A stretch of DNA of 63,556 bases from Oceanibaculum indicum P24 (lineage in GTDB: Bacteria; Pseudomonadota; Alphaproteobacteria; Oceanibaculales; Oceanibaculaceae). A model generated the notes under the pieces. The model was not told where the DNA came from. It ran no database searches and worked only from the letters and a program-made list of their open reading frames with translations. Shown here piece after piece: positions 37,472 to 47,122 of the stretch; position 1 is the first letter of the stretch, and every line of letters starts with the position of its first letter. The stretch lies in assembly GCF_000299935.1 (NCBI RefSeq), contig NZ_AMRL01000022.1, forward strand, positions 1 through 63,556, written 5' to 3'. A program made the position numbers and the translations under genes.

Positions 37472-38791
37472 ATGAGTTTTACCAGACGCGATCTGTTGAA
37501 GAGCAGCGCCGGCGTTGCTGTTGGCGTGGCGGGTGCTGGGCTGGTCGGGCCCGGCGGTGCCGCCGCCCAGGATATGAGCTTCAAGCCGGAGGCCGGGGCG
37601 ACCCTGCGCGTGCTGCGCTGGCGCCGTTTCGTCGCCGGTGACGAGGAGCAGTGGGTCGCCAACACCAAGAAATTCACCGAGAAGACCGGTGTCGAGGTGC
37701 GCATCGACAATGAAAGCTGGGAAGATGTGCGCCCCAAGGCGGCGGTGGCGGCCAATGTCGGCTCCGGCCCGGACATCATCGTCGGCTGGTTCGACGACCC
37801 GCACCAGTATCCCGACAAGCTGGTCGATGTCAGCGACGTCGCCGAGTATCTCGGCAAGAAATATGGCGGCTGGTATCCGGTTGCCGAACGCTATGGCAAG
37901 AAGGACGGGCGCTGGATCGGCCTGCCGCTGGGCGCTGCGGGTGCGTGCATGGTGTACCGCAAGAGCTGGGTCCAGGAAGCCGGGTTCGAGAAGTTCCCGC
38001 AGGATTACCGCGAAGTGCTGAAATGCGCCAAGGCGCTGAAGGCCAAGGGCCACCCGATGGGCATGGCGCTGGGCAATGCGGTCGGTGACGGCAATGGATG
38101 GGTGCACACCATCCTGTGGGGCTTCGGCGGCAAGATGGTGAACGAGAACAACGAGGTCGTGCTGAACAGCGCGGAGACGGTCGCAGCCCTGGAATATGTG
38201 AAGGAGCTGTACGAGACCTTCATCCCCGGCACGCTGTCCTGGCTGGACTCGAACAACAACAAGGCCTTCCTGGCCGGCGAAATCGGTGCCACCAACAACG
38301 GCATCTCAGTCTATTACGCCGCCAAGACGTCCAAGGAAGACGCGATGAAGGCCGTGGCCGCCGACATCGAGCATGTGAACATGCCGATCGGCCCGGTGGG
38401 CAAGCCGACCGAGTTGCACCTGTTCACCCAGGCGATGCTGTTCAAGCACTCCAAATACCCGAATGCGGCGAAGGAATATCTGCGCTTCATGTGGGAGAAG
38501 GAGCAGTACGAGCCCTGGCAGCAGGCGGCCATCGGCTACATCACCCATCCGCTGGCGGCCTATGCGTCGAACCCGATCTGGACCTCCGATCCGAAGCACA
38601 CGCCCTACCGTGACTGCGTGAAGAACATGCAGTGGAACGGCTTTGCCGGCGATCTGGGCTATGCCTCGGCGGCGGCGATGGCGGACTACATCATCGTCAA
38701 CATGTTCGCCGAGGTCTGTGCGGGCGACCAGACGCCGAAGCAGGCGGCCGAACGCGCGGCCAAGCGCGCCGAACGCTACTACCGCGTCTGA
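37472..38791 (+). CDS. ABC extracellular sugar-type solute-binding protein
   Basis: Periplasmic binding protein (solute-binding family 1), 439 residues. A Tat-type signal MSFTRRDLLKSSAGVAVG with a cleavage region at AAAQD (about residue 34) leads into a two-lobed fold (SGPDIIVGWFDDPHQYPDKL, GLPLGAAGACMVYRKSW). Family 1 proteins bind sugars, polyols and sugar acids. The Tat signal, rather than Sec, suggests it folds before export. GGGAGGAATGGGC precedes the ATG; an 80-base gap separates it from the ATPase gene. Confidence 0.94.
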   Translation: MSFTRRDLLKSSAGVAVGVAGAGLVGPGGAAAQDMSFKPEAGATLRVLRWRRFVAGDEEQWVANTKKFTEKTGVEVRIDNESWEDVRPKAAVAANVGSGPDIIVGWFDDPHQYPDKLVDVSDVAEYLGKKYGGWYPVAERYGKKDGRWIGLPLGAAGACMVYRKSWVQEAGFEKFPQDYREVLKCAKALKAKGHPMGMALGNAVGDGNGWVHTILWGFGGKMVNENNEVVLNSAETVAALEYVKELYETFIPGTLSWLDSNNNKAFLAGEIGATNNGISVYYAAKTSKEDAMKAVAADIEHVNMPIGPVGKPTELHLFTQAMLFKHSKYPNAAKEYLRFMWEKEQYEPWQQAAIGYITHPLAAYASNPIWTSDPKHTPYRDCVKNMQWNGFAGDLGYASAAAMADYIIVNMFAEVCAGDQTPKQAAERAAKRAERYYRV

Positions 38792-38877
38792 TGCGTGACG
38801 GGGGCGGCGCTGTCCTTCGGGATGGCGCCGCTCCTGCCGCACGCTGCCTGCCCCGCTGACCCGAGAACGGAGCCCGC

Positions 38878-39846
38878 ATGGTCGCCGAGACACCCGCCGG
38901 AGCGCGCCACAACCGCTTCGCCAAGGCCGAGGACTTTCACGTGCCGCTGACCGCGCGGCTGATGAACAACCGCAACTTCCTGGCGATCTGGTTCATGCTG
39001 CCGGCCGCCGCGATCCTGCTGCTGTTCCTCGCCTGGCCGCTGATCCTGGGCATCTACCTGTCGATGACCGACACCACCATCGGGCGGCGCGGCTATTTCA
39101 TCGGGCTGGAGAATTTCGAGCTGCTGGCCGACGACCCGGTGTTCTGGCTGTCGGTGTACAACACCTTCCTCTACACGCTGGTCGCCAGCATCCTGAAATT
39201 CGTGCTGGGGCTGTGGCTGGCGCTGATCATCAACGAGCATCTGCCCTTCAAGGCCTTCCTGCGCGCCATCGTGCTGCTGCCCTGGATCGTGCCGACCGTG
39301 CTGTCGGCCATCGCCTTCTGGTGGATCTATGACGCGCAGTTCTCGGTGATTTCCTGGTCGCTGCAGCGCATGGGGCTGATCGACGAATACATCAATTTCC
39401 TGGGCGACCCGGACAATGCGCGGGCCAGCGTGATTGCCGCCAACACCTGGCGCGGCATCCCGTTCGTCGCCATCACCCTGCTGGCAGGCCTGCAGACCAT
39501 TCCGCAATCGCTGTACGAAGCGGCGACCATCGACGGCGCCAACAGCTGGCAGCGTTTCCGGTTCGTCACCTTCCCGATGCTGACGCCGATCATCGCGGTG
39601 GTGATGACCTTCTCCGTGCTGTTCACCTTCACCGATTTCCAGCTGATCTATGTGCTGACCCGCGGCGGGCCGTTGAACGCGACGCACCTGATGGCCACGC
39701 TGGGCTTCCAGCGCGCCATCCCCGGTGGCCAGCTTGGCGAGGGTGCAGCCATCGCGGTCGCCATGATCCCGTTCCTGCTGGCAGCCATCCTGTTCAGCTA
39801 TTTCGGCCTGCAGCGCCGGCGCTGGCAGCAGGGTGGCAAGGATTGA
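38878..39846 (+). CDS. ABC sugar-type permease, MalF/UgpA-like
   Basis: Inner-membrane permease of 322 residues with about six helices; the first follows a 40-residue cytoplasmic N-terminus. The coupling EAA loop reads EAATIDGANSWQRFRFVTFP. Its partner overlaps nothing but starts 28 bases after its stop. AGAACGGAGCCCGC is the region before the ATG. Confidence 0.94.
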   Translation: MVAETPAGARHNRFAKAEDFHVPLTARLMNNRNFLAIWFMLPAAAILLLFLAWPLILGIYLSMTDTTIGRRGYFIGLENFELLADDPVFWLSVYNTFLYTLVASILKFVLGLWLALIINEHLPFKAFLRAIVLLPWIVPTVLSAIAFWWIYDAQFSVISWSLQRMGLIDEYINFLGDPDNARASVIAANTWRGIPFVAITLLAGLQTIPQSLYEAATIDGANSWQRFRFVTFPMLTPIIAVVMTFSVLFTFTDFQLIYVLTRGGPLNATHLMATLGFQRAIPGGQLGEGAAIAVAMIPFLLAAILFSYFGLQRRRWQQGGKD

Positions 39847-39874
39847 GGGCGGCAAGGGGATTGAGGGCCATATC

Positions 39875-40816
39875 ATGAGCACCGTGACGAACCGCCAGGC
39901 CGACCATGCCGGCACCGACATCGAGGCCCGCGAGGGCGGCCGCTCCCATGGGCCGGCGCCCAATGAGGGGATGACCTATCTCTCCTCCATCCCGCGCCGG
40001 GTGGTGACGGTCTATATCCCGCTGCTGATCTTCCTGTTCGTGCTGCTGTTCCCGTTCTACTGGATGGCGATCACTACCTTCAAATCGAACGAGGAGCTGT
40101 ACAATTTCCACGATTTCAGTCCGTTCTGGGTGGTGAACGCCACACTGGCCAATGTCGAGAAGCTGTTCTTCGACACCAGCTATCCAGTCTGGCTGTGGAA
40201 CACCATGCTGGTCTCCACCGTGGCGACCTTCCTGTCACTGTTCTGCGCGGTCTGCGCCGCCTATGCCATCGAGCGGCTGCGCTTCTCCGGCGCGCGTGTC
40301 GTCGGGCTGGCGATCTTCCTCGCCTATCTGGTGCCGCCCTCGATCCTGTTCATCCCGCTGGCGACGATGGTGTTCTCCTACGGGCTGTTCGACACCAACT
40401 GGGCGCTGATCCTGACATACCCGACCTTCCTGATTCCGTTCTGCACCTGGCTGCTGATGGGCTATTTCCGCTCCATCCCCTACGAGCTGGAGGAATGCGC
40501 GCTGATCGACGGCGCCTCGCGCCTGCAGATCCTGGTCCGGATCATCCTGCCGCTGTCCGTGCCGGGGCTGATCTCGGCCGGCATCTTCGCCTTCACCCTG
40601 TCCTGGAACGAGTTCATCTACGCGCTGACCTTCATCTCCTCCTCGGAGAACAAGACGGTACCGGTCGGCGTGGTGACGGAACTGGTGGAAGGCGATGTCT
40701 ATCACTGGGGCTCGCTGATGGCGGGCGCCTTGCTCGGATCGCTTCCTGTCGCCATTCTGTATTCCTTCTTCGTGGAGCATTACGTCTCCTCGATGACAGG
40801 TGCCGTTAAGGAATAA
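39875..40816 (+). CDS. ABC sugar-type permease, MalG/UgpE-like
   Basis: Second permease, 313 residues, about six helices after a 55-residue N-terminal tail that is polar and repeated-charge. The EAA loop is ECALIDGASRLQILVRIILP. ATG 39875 is chosen because it begins an uninterrupted homologous-looking tail and follows AAGGGGATTGAGGG; an upstream in-frame start overlaps the end of the first permease gene and is less likely. The two permeases form the heterodimeric channel. Confidence 0.93.
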   Translation: MSTVTNRQADHAGTDIEAREGGRSHGPAPNEGMTYLSSIPRRVVTVYIPLLIFLFVLLFPFYWMAITTFKSNEELYNFHDFSPFWVVNATLANVEKLFFDTSYPVWLWNTMLVSTVATFLSLFCAVCAAYAIERLRFSGARVVGLAIFLAYLVPPSILFIPLATMVFSYGLFDTNWALILTYPTFLIPFCTWLLMGYFRSIPYELEECALIDGASRLQILVRIILPLSVPGLISAGIFAFTLSWNEFIYALTFISSSENKTVPVGVVTELVEGDVYHWGSLMAGALLGSLPVAILYSFFVEHYVSSMTGAVKE

Positions 40817-40844
40817 GAACAGCGACAGCGGAGGAAGCTTTCCC

Positions 40845-41591
40845 ATGAACCAGATCGATCTGAAGGGCCGCCGGGCCGTGGTCACCGGCGGCGCGCAGGG
40901 CATCGGCCTTGCGATCACGAAGCGCCTGCTGCTCTCAGGCGCCTCGGTGGCGGTCTGGGATGCTGATGCAGGCGTCACCAGGAAGGCGCTGGAAGAATTG
41001 TCAGGCCAGACCATCGGCGTGCCGGTGGACGTGACCGACTATAACGCGGTGGCGACAGCGGAAAAGAAGACCGTCGAAGCGCTGGGCGGCATCGACATTC
41101 TGGTCTGCAACGCCGGGATCGCCGGCATGAACACCACCGTCGCCGAATACCCGGTCGAGGAGTGGAAGCGGGTCATCGATATCGACCTGAACGGCGTGTT
41201 CCATTGTTGCAAGGCCGTGGTACCCGGCATGGTCGCCCGTGGCTACGGCCGCATCGTGAATACCGCCTCTATCGCCGGCAAGGAAGGCAACCCCAATGCC
41301 GGCGCCTATTCGGCGGCGAAGGCCGGCGTCATCGCGCTGACCAAGTCGCTGGGCAAGGAACTGGCCAGCCACGACATCGCCGTGAACTGCATCACGCCTG
41401 CCGCCGCGAAGACGCGCATCTTCGACCAGATGACGCAGACCCATATCGACTACATGTTGCAGAAGATCCCGCGCGGCCGCTTCGTGCAGGTGGAGGAGAT
41501 CGCCTCCATGGTCGCCTGGCTGGCCTCGGCCGAGAATTCCTTCACCACCGGCGCGGTGTTCGACCTGTCCGGCGGCCGCGCGACCTATTGA
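40845..41591 (+). CDS. SDR family oxidoreductase
   Basis: Classical short-chain dehydrogenase, 248 residues. Cofactor motif TGGAQGIG, NAG in LVCNAGIAG, and Ser/Tyr/Lys in TASIAGKEGNPNAGAYSAAK. Its best place is in the catabolism of the imported compound, for example oxidation of a hydroxyl of a sugar acid (relatives include 2-keto-3-deoxy-fuconate and threitol dehydrogenases), but this is inferred from context. GGAGGAAGC stands just before ATG 40845. Confidence 0.92.
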   Translation: MNQIDLKGRRAVVTGGAQGIGLAITKRLLLSGASVAVWDADAGVTRKALEELSGQTIGVPVDVTDYNAVATAEKKTVEALGGIDILVCNAGIAGMNTTVAEYPVEEWKRVIDIDLNGVFHCCKAVVPGMVARGYGRIVNTASIAGKEGNPNAGAYSAAKAGVIALTKSLGKELASHDIAVNCITPAAAKTRIFDQMTQTHIDYMLQKIPRGRFVQVEEIASMVAWLASAENSFTTGAVFDLSGGRATY

Positions 41592-41607
41592 GCCTTCCCC
41601 CCGATGC

Positions 41608-41730
41608 CCTTCGAGACGGCCCTTCGGGCCTCCTCAGGGCGAGGTTACGGTTGGAATACCGGCAGCCCCTTGGTGACCTCATGCTGAGGAGCGCTTGCCA
41701 AGGTCACTTGGGGAGCGCGTCTCGGAGCAT
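41608..41730. repeat. Intergenic palindromic repeat, family 3
   Basis: Begins CCTTCGAGACGGCCC and ends GCGTCTCGGAGCAT, giving an outer stem (CGAGACG / CGTCTCG). GGGCCTCCTCAGG and CCTCATGCTGAGGAGCGC inside it are further parts of a type widely seen in alphaproteobacterial gaps. It makes up about half of the 286-base gap before the aldehyde dehydrogenase gene; the other half shows no supported gene. Confidence 0.65.
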
Positions 41731-41877
41731 AGGGCGGCTGGGCTCCCTCTTTCGCCAGCCATGCGTCTGCCTTGACCCTTGGCTTCGCCTGTCAGGGCTA
41801 CTAACATCCGCCCGCAAGAGCGACATATCGGACCGGACATACCCGGTCCGACCGATCCGAAGCACAGGAGAGACGCC

Positions 41878-43311
41878 ATGTATCCCGAGGTTTCCCTTTA
41901 TATCGACGGCAAATGGTGCAAGGGCGCCACGGGCCGCAGCGAGCCCGTCCTGAACCCGGCGACCGAGGAGCAGATCGGCACCGTTCCGCATGCCGATAAG
42001 GCCGACCTCGACCGCGCGCTGGCCGCCGCCGAGAAGGGCTTCGAGCAGTGGAAGAAGGTGTCGGCCTATGACCGCTACAAGATCATGCGCAAGGCGGCCG
42101 ACATCCTGCGCAGCCGCGCCGACGAGATCGCCAAGGTGATGACCCTGGAACAGGGCAAGCCGGTCGCGCAGGCGAAGATGGAGACCCTGGCCGGCGGCGA
42201 TATCATCGACTGGTTCGCCGAGGAGGCGCGCCGCGCCTATGGCCGCGTCATCCCGGCCCGCGCCGACGGCATCTACCAGCTGGTGATCAAGGAGCCGGTC
42301 GGCCCCGTCGCCGCCTTCACGCCGTGGAACTTCCCGATCAACCAGGCGGTGCGCAAGATTTCCGGCGCCATCGCGGCGGGCTGCTCGATCATCATCAAGG
42401 GCCCGGAGGAGACCCCGGCCTCCTGCATGGAACTGATCCGCGCCTATATCGATGCCGGCGTGCCGGCGGGCGTCATCAACCTGGTCTATGGCGTGCCGTC
42501 CGAGGTGTCGGAATATCTGATCCCGCACCCGATCATCAAGAAGGTGACCTTCACCGGCTCCACCGCCGTCGGCAAGCAGCTGGCCGGTCTGGCGGGCCTG
42601 CACATGAAGCGCGTCACCATGGAGCTGGGCGGCCATGCGCCGGCCATCGTGTTCGAGGATGCCGACCTCGACACCGCGGTGAAAATCCTGGGCGTGAACA
42701 AGTTCCGCAATGGCGGGCAGGTCTGCGTCTCCCCCACCCGCTTCCTGGTGCATGAATCGCTGTACGGCAAGTTCGTCGATGCCTTCACCACCATCGCCAA
42801 GAACACCAAGGTCGGCAACGGCCTGGAGGATGGCGTGGAGATGGGCCCGCTGGCCAATGGCCGCCGCGTGACCGCCATGGAAGGCTTCGTCGCCGACGCC
42901 GTCTCCAAGGGTGCCACGGTGAAGACCGGCGGCAAGCGCATCGGCAACAAGGGCTATTTCTTCGAGCCGACAGTGCTGACCGACGTGCCGGACGATGCCC
43001 GCATCCTGCATGAGGAGCCGTTCGGCCCGGTCGCCCCGATCATGCCGTTCAGCAGCTTCGATGAGGTGGTGAAGGAAGCCAACCGCCTGCCCTACGGTCT
43101 GGCGGCCTATGCCTACACCAGGTCGGCCAAGACCGCGAACGCCATCGGCGCCGCCGTCGAGAGCGGCATGGTGTCGATCAACCATCACGGCCTGGCCCTG
43201 CCGGAAGTGCCGTTCGGCGGCATCAAGGACAGCGGCTATGGCAGCGAGGGCGGCTCGGAGGCCATCGAGGCGTACCTGAACACCAAGTTCGTCACGCAAG
43301 CTGGCCTGTAA
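41878..43311 (+). CDS. NAD-dependent aldehyde dehydrogenase (succinate-semialdehyde type)
   Basis: 477 residues, complete. The NAD site is FTGSTAVGK, the general base Glu249 lies in MELGGHAP and the nucleophile Cys283 in [12 protein letters not shown]. It belongs to the succinate / alpha-ketoglutarate semialdehyde dehydrogenase group. In a sugar-acid cluster a role in oxidising 2-oxoglutarate semialdehyde to 2-oxoglutarate, the last step of the Weimberg route, is attractive but not shown. ATG 41878 follows CAGGAGAGACGCC. Its last codons and stop lie in a sequence that recurs at 47034. Confidence 0.92.
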   Translation: MYPEVSLYIDGKWCKGATGRSEPVLNPATEEQIGTVPHADKADLDRALAAAEKGFEQWKKVSAYDRYKIMRKAADILRSRADEIAKVMTLEQGKPVAQAKMETLAGGDIIDWFAEEARRAYGRVIPARADGIYQLVIKEPVGPVAAFTPWNFPINQAVRKISGAIAAGCSIIIKGPEETPASCMELIRAYIDAGVPAGVINLVYGVPSEVSEYLIPHPIIKKVTFTGSTAVGKQLAGLAGLHMKRVTMELGGHAPAIVFEDADLDTAVKILGVNKFRNGGQVCVSPTRFLVHESLYGKFVDAFTTIAKNTKVGNGLEDGVEMGPLANGRRVTAMEGFVADAVSKGATVKTGGKRIGNKGYFFEPTVLTDVPDDARILHEEPFGPVAPIMPFSSFDEVVKEANRLPYGLAAYAYTRSAKTANAIGAAVESGMVSINHHGLALPEVPFGGIKDSGYGSEGGSEAIEAYLNTKFVTQAGL

Positions 43312-43375
43312 GCCAGTCCTGCCGTAACGGCAAGAAAGAAGGCCGTCACCCTCGCGTGTGGCGGCCTTTTTCGTT
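43301..43375. repeat. Terminator-containing direct repeat, left copy
   Basis: From CTGGCCTGTAAGCCAG through CCTGCCGT and AAGAAGGCC to TTTTTCGTT, this stretch lines up by eye with 47034-47104 apart from a few mismatches and a gap of about five bases. The two copies lie in the same orientation on either side of the phn operon. Confidence 0.6.
43341..43371 (+). terminator. Terminator behind the aldehyde dehydrogenase gene
   Basis: Stem GGCCGTCAC / GTGGCGGCC (one mismatch) with a short loop, then TTTTT. In the other direction the T run is weaker, but it may also stop the phn operon, whose last stop is at 43392. Confidence 0.75.
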
Positions 43376-43391
43376 CCGCTGCGGATCAGGG

Positions 43392-44207
43392 CTAGATGAT
43401 CGCGTGGCGCACCCTGGCGGAGACATATTCGCTCAACACCACCGTGCCGAGGATGACGATGAAGATCAGCGTCACCTGTGGCCAGGCCAGCACGTTCAGC
43501 GAGGATTGCAGCTGCAATCCGATGCCGCCGGCGCCGACCAGCCCCAGCACCGTCGATTCGCGGATGTTGATGTCCCAGCGGAACACCGAGATGCCGGCGA
43601 AGGCGGGCATGATCTGCGGCACCACGCCATAGGTCAGCACCTGCGCGCGGGATGCCCCGGTGGCGCGGATCGCCTCCACCTGCTTCTCGTCGATCTCCTC
43701 GATGGCTTCATAGAGCAGCTTGCCGACGAAGCCGATGGAGCGCAGCGCGATGGCGATGATGCCGGCCAGGATGCCCGGCCCGATGATGGAAACCAGCAGC
43801 AGTGCCCAGATCAGCGAGTTGATCGACCGCGACGACACGATGATCAGCAGCGCCAGCGGCCGCAGGAAGGTGGCGCTGGGCGTGGTGTTGCGCGCCGCCA
43901 TGAAAGCTACCGGCACGGCCATGACGATGCCCGCAAGCGTGCCCAGCGTGGCGATGTTCAGCGTGTCCCACAGCGGCCACCAGAGCTGCTCCATATAGCT
44001 CCAGCGTGGCGGCACCATGCGGCCAAACAGGTCACCGGCCTGGCGCGGCGCATCCCAGAAGAAGGCCCAGATGGTGGTCTGGGTCATCAGTTCCCAGCAA
44101 TAGACGAACAGCGCCACACCGGCCAGCCAGCCGGCCCAGATGGCCAGCTGTTGCGGCGTCGTGCGCAGCGCCCATTCCGGCTTGCCGTTCCGTTCCGTCA
44201 CCGGCAT
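43392..44207 (-). CDS. phnE: Phosphonate/phosphite-type ABC permease
   Basis: Inner-membrane permease of 271 residues with about six helices and the EAI-type coupling loop (EEIDEKQVEAIRATGASRAQVL). It pairs with the second permease, encoded one base upstream. PhnE-type proteins import phosphonates, phosphite or phosphate esters. Last gene of phnDCEE; its stop lies 20 bases from the terminator. Confidence 0.93.
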   Translation of the reverse strand: MPVTERNGKPEWALRTTPQQLAIWAGWLAGVALFVYCWELMTQTTIWAFFWDAPRQAGDLFGRMVPPRWSYMEQLWWPLWDTLNIATLGTLAGIVMAVPVAFMAARNTTPSATFLRPLALLIIVSSRSINSLIWALLLVSIIGPGILAGIIAIALRSIGFVGKLLYEAIEEIDEKQVEAIRATGASRAQVLTYGVVPQIMPAFAGISVFRWDINIRESTVLGLVGAGGIGLQLQSSLNVLAWPQVTLIFIVILGTVVLSEYVSARVRHAII

Positions 44208-44208
44208 G

Positions 44209-45030
44209 TCACTGAATCCACTTGCGGATATAGCTGGAGGAGTATTCGGCGGCCATGACGATCACGATGATGAGGATCAGCACGGCGGCAGCCGAATCGA
44301 ATTCGTAGCGATCAATGGCCGTGTTCAGCGTCGCACCGATACCGCCGGCGCCGACGATGCCGATCACTGCCGATTCCCGGAAATTGATGTCCAGCCGGTA
44401 CAGGCACAGGCCGATCAGCCGCGGCATGACCTGCGGCTGGATGCCGTAATTCAGCCACTGGAACCAGCTGCCGCCGGTGGCACGGATGGCCTCGGCCGGC
44501 GCCGGGTCGATATCCTCGATATCCTCGGCCAACAGCTTCGACAGGAAGCCGATGGTGGCGAAGGACAGGGTGATGAAGCCGGCCAGCGGTCCGAAGCCGA
44601 CCAGCGCCACCAGCACGATGGCGATGATGACTTCCTGGAAGCTGCGCGACACGGCGATGATCGACCGGCAGGCGTAATAGATCCAGCGCGGGGCGACATT
44701 GCGCGCCGCACCGATGCCGATGGGTACGGACAGCAGGATGCCGGCCGCCGTGGAGGTGACGGTCATCGTCAGGCTTTCCACCATGCCATCGACGATGTCA
44801 CCCCAGCGGCTGGTGAAATCGGGGGCCAGGAAGCCCTTGATGAAGGCCCAGCCGCGGTCCAGCCCTTCATAGATGCGCAGCCAGTTCACCTCGACACTGC
44901 CGACGGCCAGCACGAGATAGGCCAGCGACCCGATAATCAGGCTCCAGCGCAACAGCGGATTGGCGATCAGTGGCGGCCGGCGCCAGACCCGGCCGGTAGC
45001 GGCGGCGCCAGAGGGGGAGGCGAGGCTCAT
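44209..45030 (-). CDS. phnE: Phosphonate/phosphite-type ABC permease
   Basis: 273-residue permease, about six helices. The coupling loop is [22 protein letters not shown]. It is paralogous to the following gene, and both end in a stretch with a short polar C-terminus. The start overlaps the stop of phnC by four bases. Two permease genes are common in this transporter class. Confidence 0.93.
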   Translation of the reverse strand: MSLASPSGAAATGRVWRRPPLIANPLLRWSLIIGSLAYLVLAVGSVEVNWLRIYEGLDRGWAFIKGFLAPDFTSRWGDIVDGMVESLTMTVTSTAAGILLSVPIGIGAARNVAPRWIYYACRSIIAVSRSFQEVIIAIVLVALVGFGPLAGFITLSFATIGFLSKLLAEDIEDIDPAPAEAIRATGGSWFQWLNYGIQPQVMPRLIGLCLYRLDINFRESAVIGIVGAGGIGATLNTAIDRYEFDSAAAVLILIIVIVMAAEYSSSYIRKWIQ

Positions 45031-45848
45031 ACCGCCCCCGCCAGGCGTTCTTCATCAAGGCGCTGCTCGCTGTCCTCATCCTCGGAGTCGCGCTGGTTGG
45101 CGAGTGTCCAGTCCTCCTCGCCATAGATTTCCGTCAGCACGGCATCGGTCAGCCCTTCCGGCGGGCCGTCATAGACGATTTCTCCGGCGCGCAGCCCCAC
45201 AATGCGCTGGGCGAACATCTGCGCCAGCGGCACATCGTGGATGTTGATGATGGCGGCGAGGTCGCGCTCCGCGCAGATTTCGCAGATCAGCCGCATGATC
45301 TGGCGCGATGTCTTGGGGTCCAGGCTGGCGGTCGGTTCGTCCACCAGCAGGATGTCGGGGTTCTGAAGCAACGCCCGGGCGATGCCGACGCGCTGGCGCT
45401 GGCCGCCGGACAGGGCGTCGGCGCGCTTGTCCACATGGTCGAGCAGCCCTACCCGCTCCAGCGTCTGGAAGGCCTGATCCACCGCTTCCTGCGGGAAGCG
45501 CCGGAAATAGCTGCGCCAGAATCCGACATAGCCCAACTGACCGGAGAGCACATTCTCCATCACCGTCAGCCGCTCCACGAGCGCATATTCCTGGAAGATC
45601 ATCCCCATGCGCCGGCGCAGGCGCCGCAAGGCCCCGCTGCCCTTGCCGGTAATTTCCTCGCCAGCCAGGAAGACGTGCCCGTCGGTCGGCTCGACCAGCC
45701 GGTTCACGCAGCGAATCAGGGTCGATTTACCGGCGCCGGACGGGCCGATCAGCGCCATCACCTGCCCGGCGGGCACCTCGATGGAGACGCCTTTCAGCGC
45801 GTGATCGCCGGTCTTGTAGCGCTTGCTCAGGCCCTGGATTTTCAGCAT
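45027..45848 (-). CDS. phnC: Phosphonate/phosphite-type ABC ATPase
   Basis: ATPase of 273 residues. Walker [10 protein letters not shown], signature [17 protein letters not shown], Walker [14 protein letters not shown], and the switch [13 protein letters not shown]. The layout and length are of PhnC. A C-terminal acidic tail ([14 protein letters not shown]) is an unusual addition. A 79-base gap precedes it after phnD. Confidence 0.95.
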   Translation of the reverse strand: MLKIQGLSKRYKTGDHALKGVSIEVPAGQVMALIGPSGAGKSTLIRCVNRLVEPTDGHVFLAGEEITGKGSGALRRLRRRMGMIFQEYALVERLTVMENVLSGQLGYVGFWRSYFRRFPQEAVDQAFQTLERVGLLDHVDKRADALSGGQRQRVGIARALLQNPDILLVDEPTASLDPKTSRQIMRLICEICAERDLAAIINIHDVPLAQMFAQRIVGLRAGEIVYDGPPEGLTDAVLTEIYGEEDWTLANQRDSEDEDSEQRLDEERLAGAV

Positions 45849-45927
45849 GAGACGTCCCTTATGCCCGCAAAAATCGGAAAGGGAGGCGGCGCCAGGCCGC
45901 CTCCCTTATGTCAGCGATTGGATATGC

Positions 45928-46896
45928 TTACTTGCAGGCGTAGCTCACGCCCATCGCCTGGTCGATCTTGCGGACCACTTCCCAATGACCCTTGTAGGTG
46001 ATCGGGATAAACTTAGCCTCGCCGGACTTCTCGAACTCCTTCTTCAGGTCCGAGCCTTCCCAGTCGAAGGTGGCGAAGGCCTGCTTCACCTTTTCCGCCA
46101 GCTCCGGCTTCAGATTGTAGACATGGCCATAGCCGGTGGTCGGGAAGGTCTGCGACTTGTAGATCGTCTTCACCTGATCGGCCTTGATGACGCCGCGCTC
46201 GATCATGCGCTTCATCACCGAGTTGGCGATGGCGGCAGCGTCGTAATCCTTGTTGGCGACGCCCAGGATCGAATTGTCATGCTTGCCGGAGAAGGCGGTC
46301 TTGAACTCCTTGCCGGCCTCCATCTTGAATTCGGCGCGCAGCAGGGCGGACGGCGCCTTGAAACCGGAGTTCGAGGTCTCGGAGGTAAAGGCCATGGTGC
46401 GGCCCTTGATATCCTCGACCTTTTCGATGCCGCTGCCCGGATAGGTGATGATCTCCATCTCATAACCGAAGCTGTCATCGGCCTTCGCCATCATGGTGAA
46501 GGGCACGAAGCCGGCGCAGTTCACCGCCAGCGGGTTGGAGCCGGTGTTGAAGCCCGCCACATGCAGGCGGCCGGCGCGCATCGCCTCGATCTGGGCAGCG
46601 TTCGACTGCACCGGGAAGAACTGCACCTTCTTGCCGGTGGTCTTTTCCATATGCTTCAGGAAGCCGTCCCAAACCTTGGCATAGACTGCGGGGTCCTCAA
46701 CCGGGGTATAGGCGAAGATCAGTGTTGCCGGGTCGATCTGGTCCTTGGCTTCCGGCACATCGGCGACCATGTCGCCATTGCGATCGCAGAAGCGGGCATC
46801 CAGCGTGCCGCGCGGGCAGTCGGCAGCGGCAGCGCCGCCGGCGGAAAAGCCCATGAAAGCGGCAACGCCAAGAGCGATGAAAGTGGGAACACGCAT
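45928..46896 (-). CDS. phnD: Phosphonate/phosphite-type solute-binding protein
   Basis: Periplasmic protein of 322 residues, first gene of the operon. A Sec signal (MRVPTFIALGVAAFMGFSAG, cleaved near AAAA-DC) is followed by CPRGTLDARFCDRNGDMVADVP. That segment has two Cys and an acidic DxNxDxxxD loop reminiscent of a calcium loop. The body is PhnD-like (FAYTPVEDPAVYAKVWDGFL, TSETSNSGFKAPSALL). No C-P lyase or phosphonatase gene is nearby, so the ligand is unknown. GGGAGGTTTCC stands before the ATG. Confidence 0.93.
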   Translation of the reverse strand: MRVPTFIALGVAAFMGFSAGGAAAADCPRGTLDARFCDRNGDMVADVPEAKDQIDPATLIFAYTPVEDPAVYAKVWDGFLKHMEKTTGKKVQFFPVQSNAAQIEAMRAGRLHVAGFNTGSNPLAVNCAGFVPFTMMAKADDSFGYEMEIITYPGSGIEKVEDIKGRTMAFTSETSNSGFKAPSALLRAEFKMEAGKEFKTAFSGKHDNSILGVANKDYDAAAIANSVMKRMIERGVIKADQVKTIYKSQTFPTTGYGHVYNLKPELAEKVKQAFATFDWEGSDLKKEFEKSGEAKFIPITYKGHWEVVRKIDQAMGVSYACK

Positions 46897-47033
46897 GGAA
46901 ACCTCCCTGTCAAAATGTCCGTCGATGCTCTGCGCGGACAGTATCCGTCATTAATGACGCTTTTCTTACATACTGGTTACGTTGCCATGACAGCTTTGTC
47001 CATATCCGACTGGCTGATCGCCCATAACCAATG

Positions 47034-47104
47034 CCTGGCCCGGCAAGCCAGCCCTGCCGTCAGAAAAAAGGCCATCACCCTCACGGGTGACGGCCTTCTT
47101 CGTT
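47034..47104. repeat. Terminator-containing direct repeat, right copy
   Basis: Matches 43301-43375 by eye: CTGGCCCGGCAAGCCAG, CCCTGCCGT, AAAGGCC, TCACCCTC and GGCCTTCTTCGTT. The part aligned to the end of the aldehyde dehydrogenase gene is non-coding here. Confidence 0.6.
47062..47095 (-). terminator. Terminator of prfB
   Basis: On the minus strand GGCCGTCACCC-GTGA-GGGTGATGGCC (one mismatch) is followed by TTTTTT. It lies 28 bases behind the prfB stop. Confidence 0.85.
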
Positions 47105-47122
47105 ATTGCGTTACGAGCGCTG

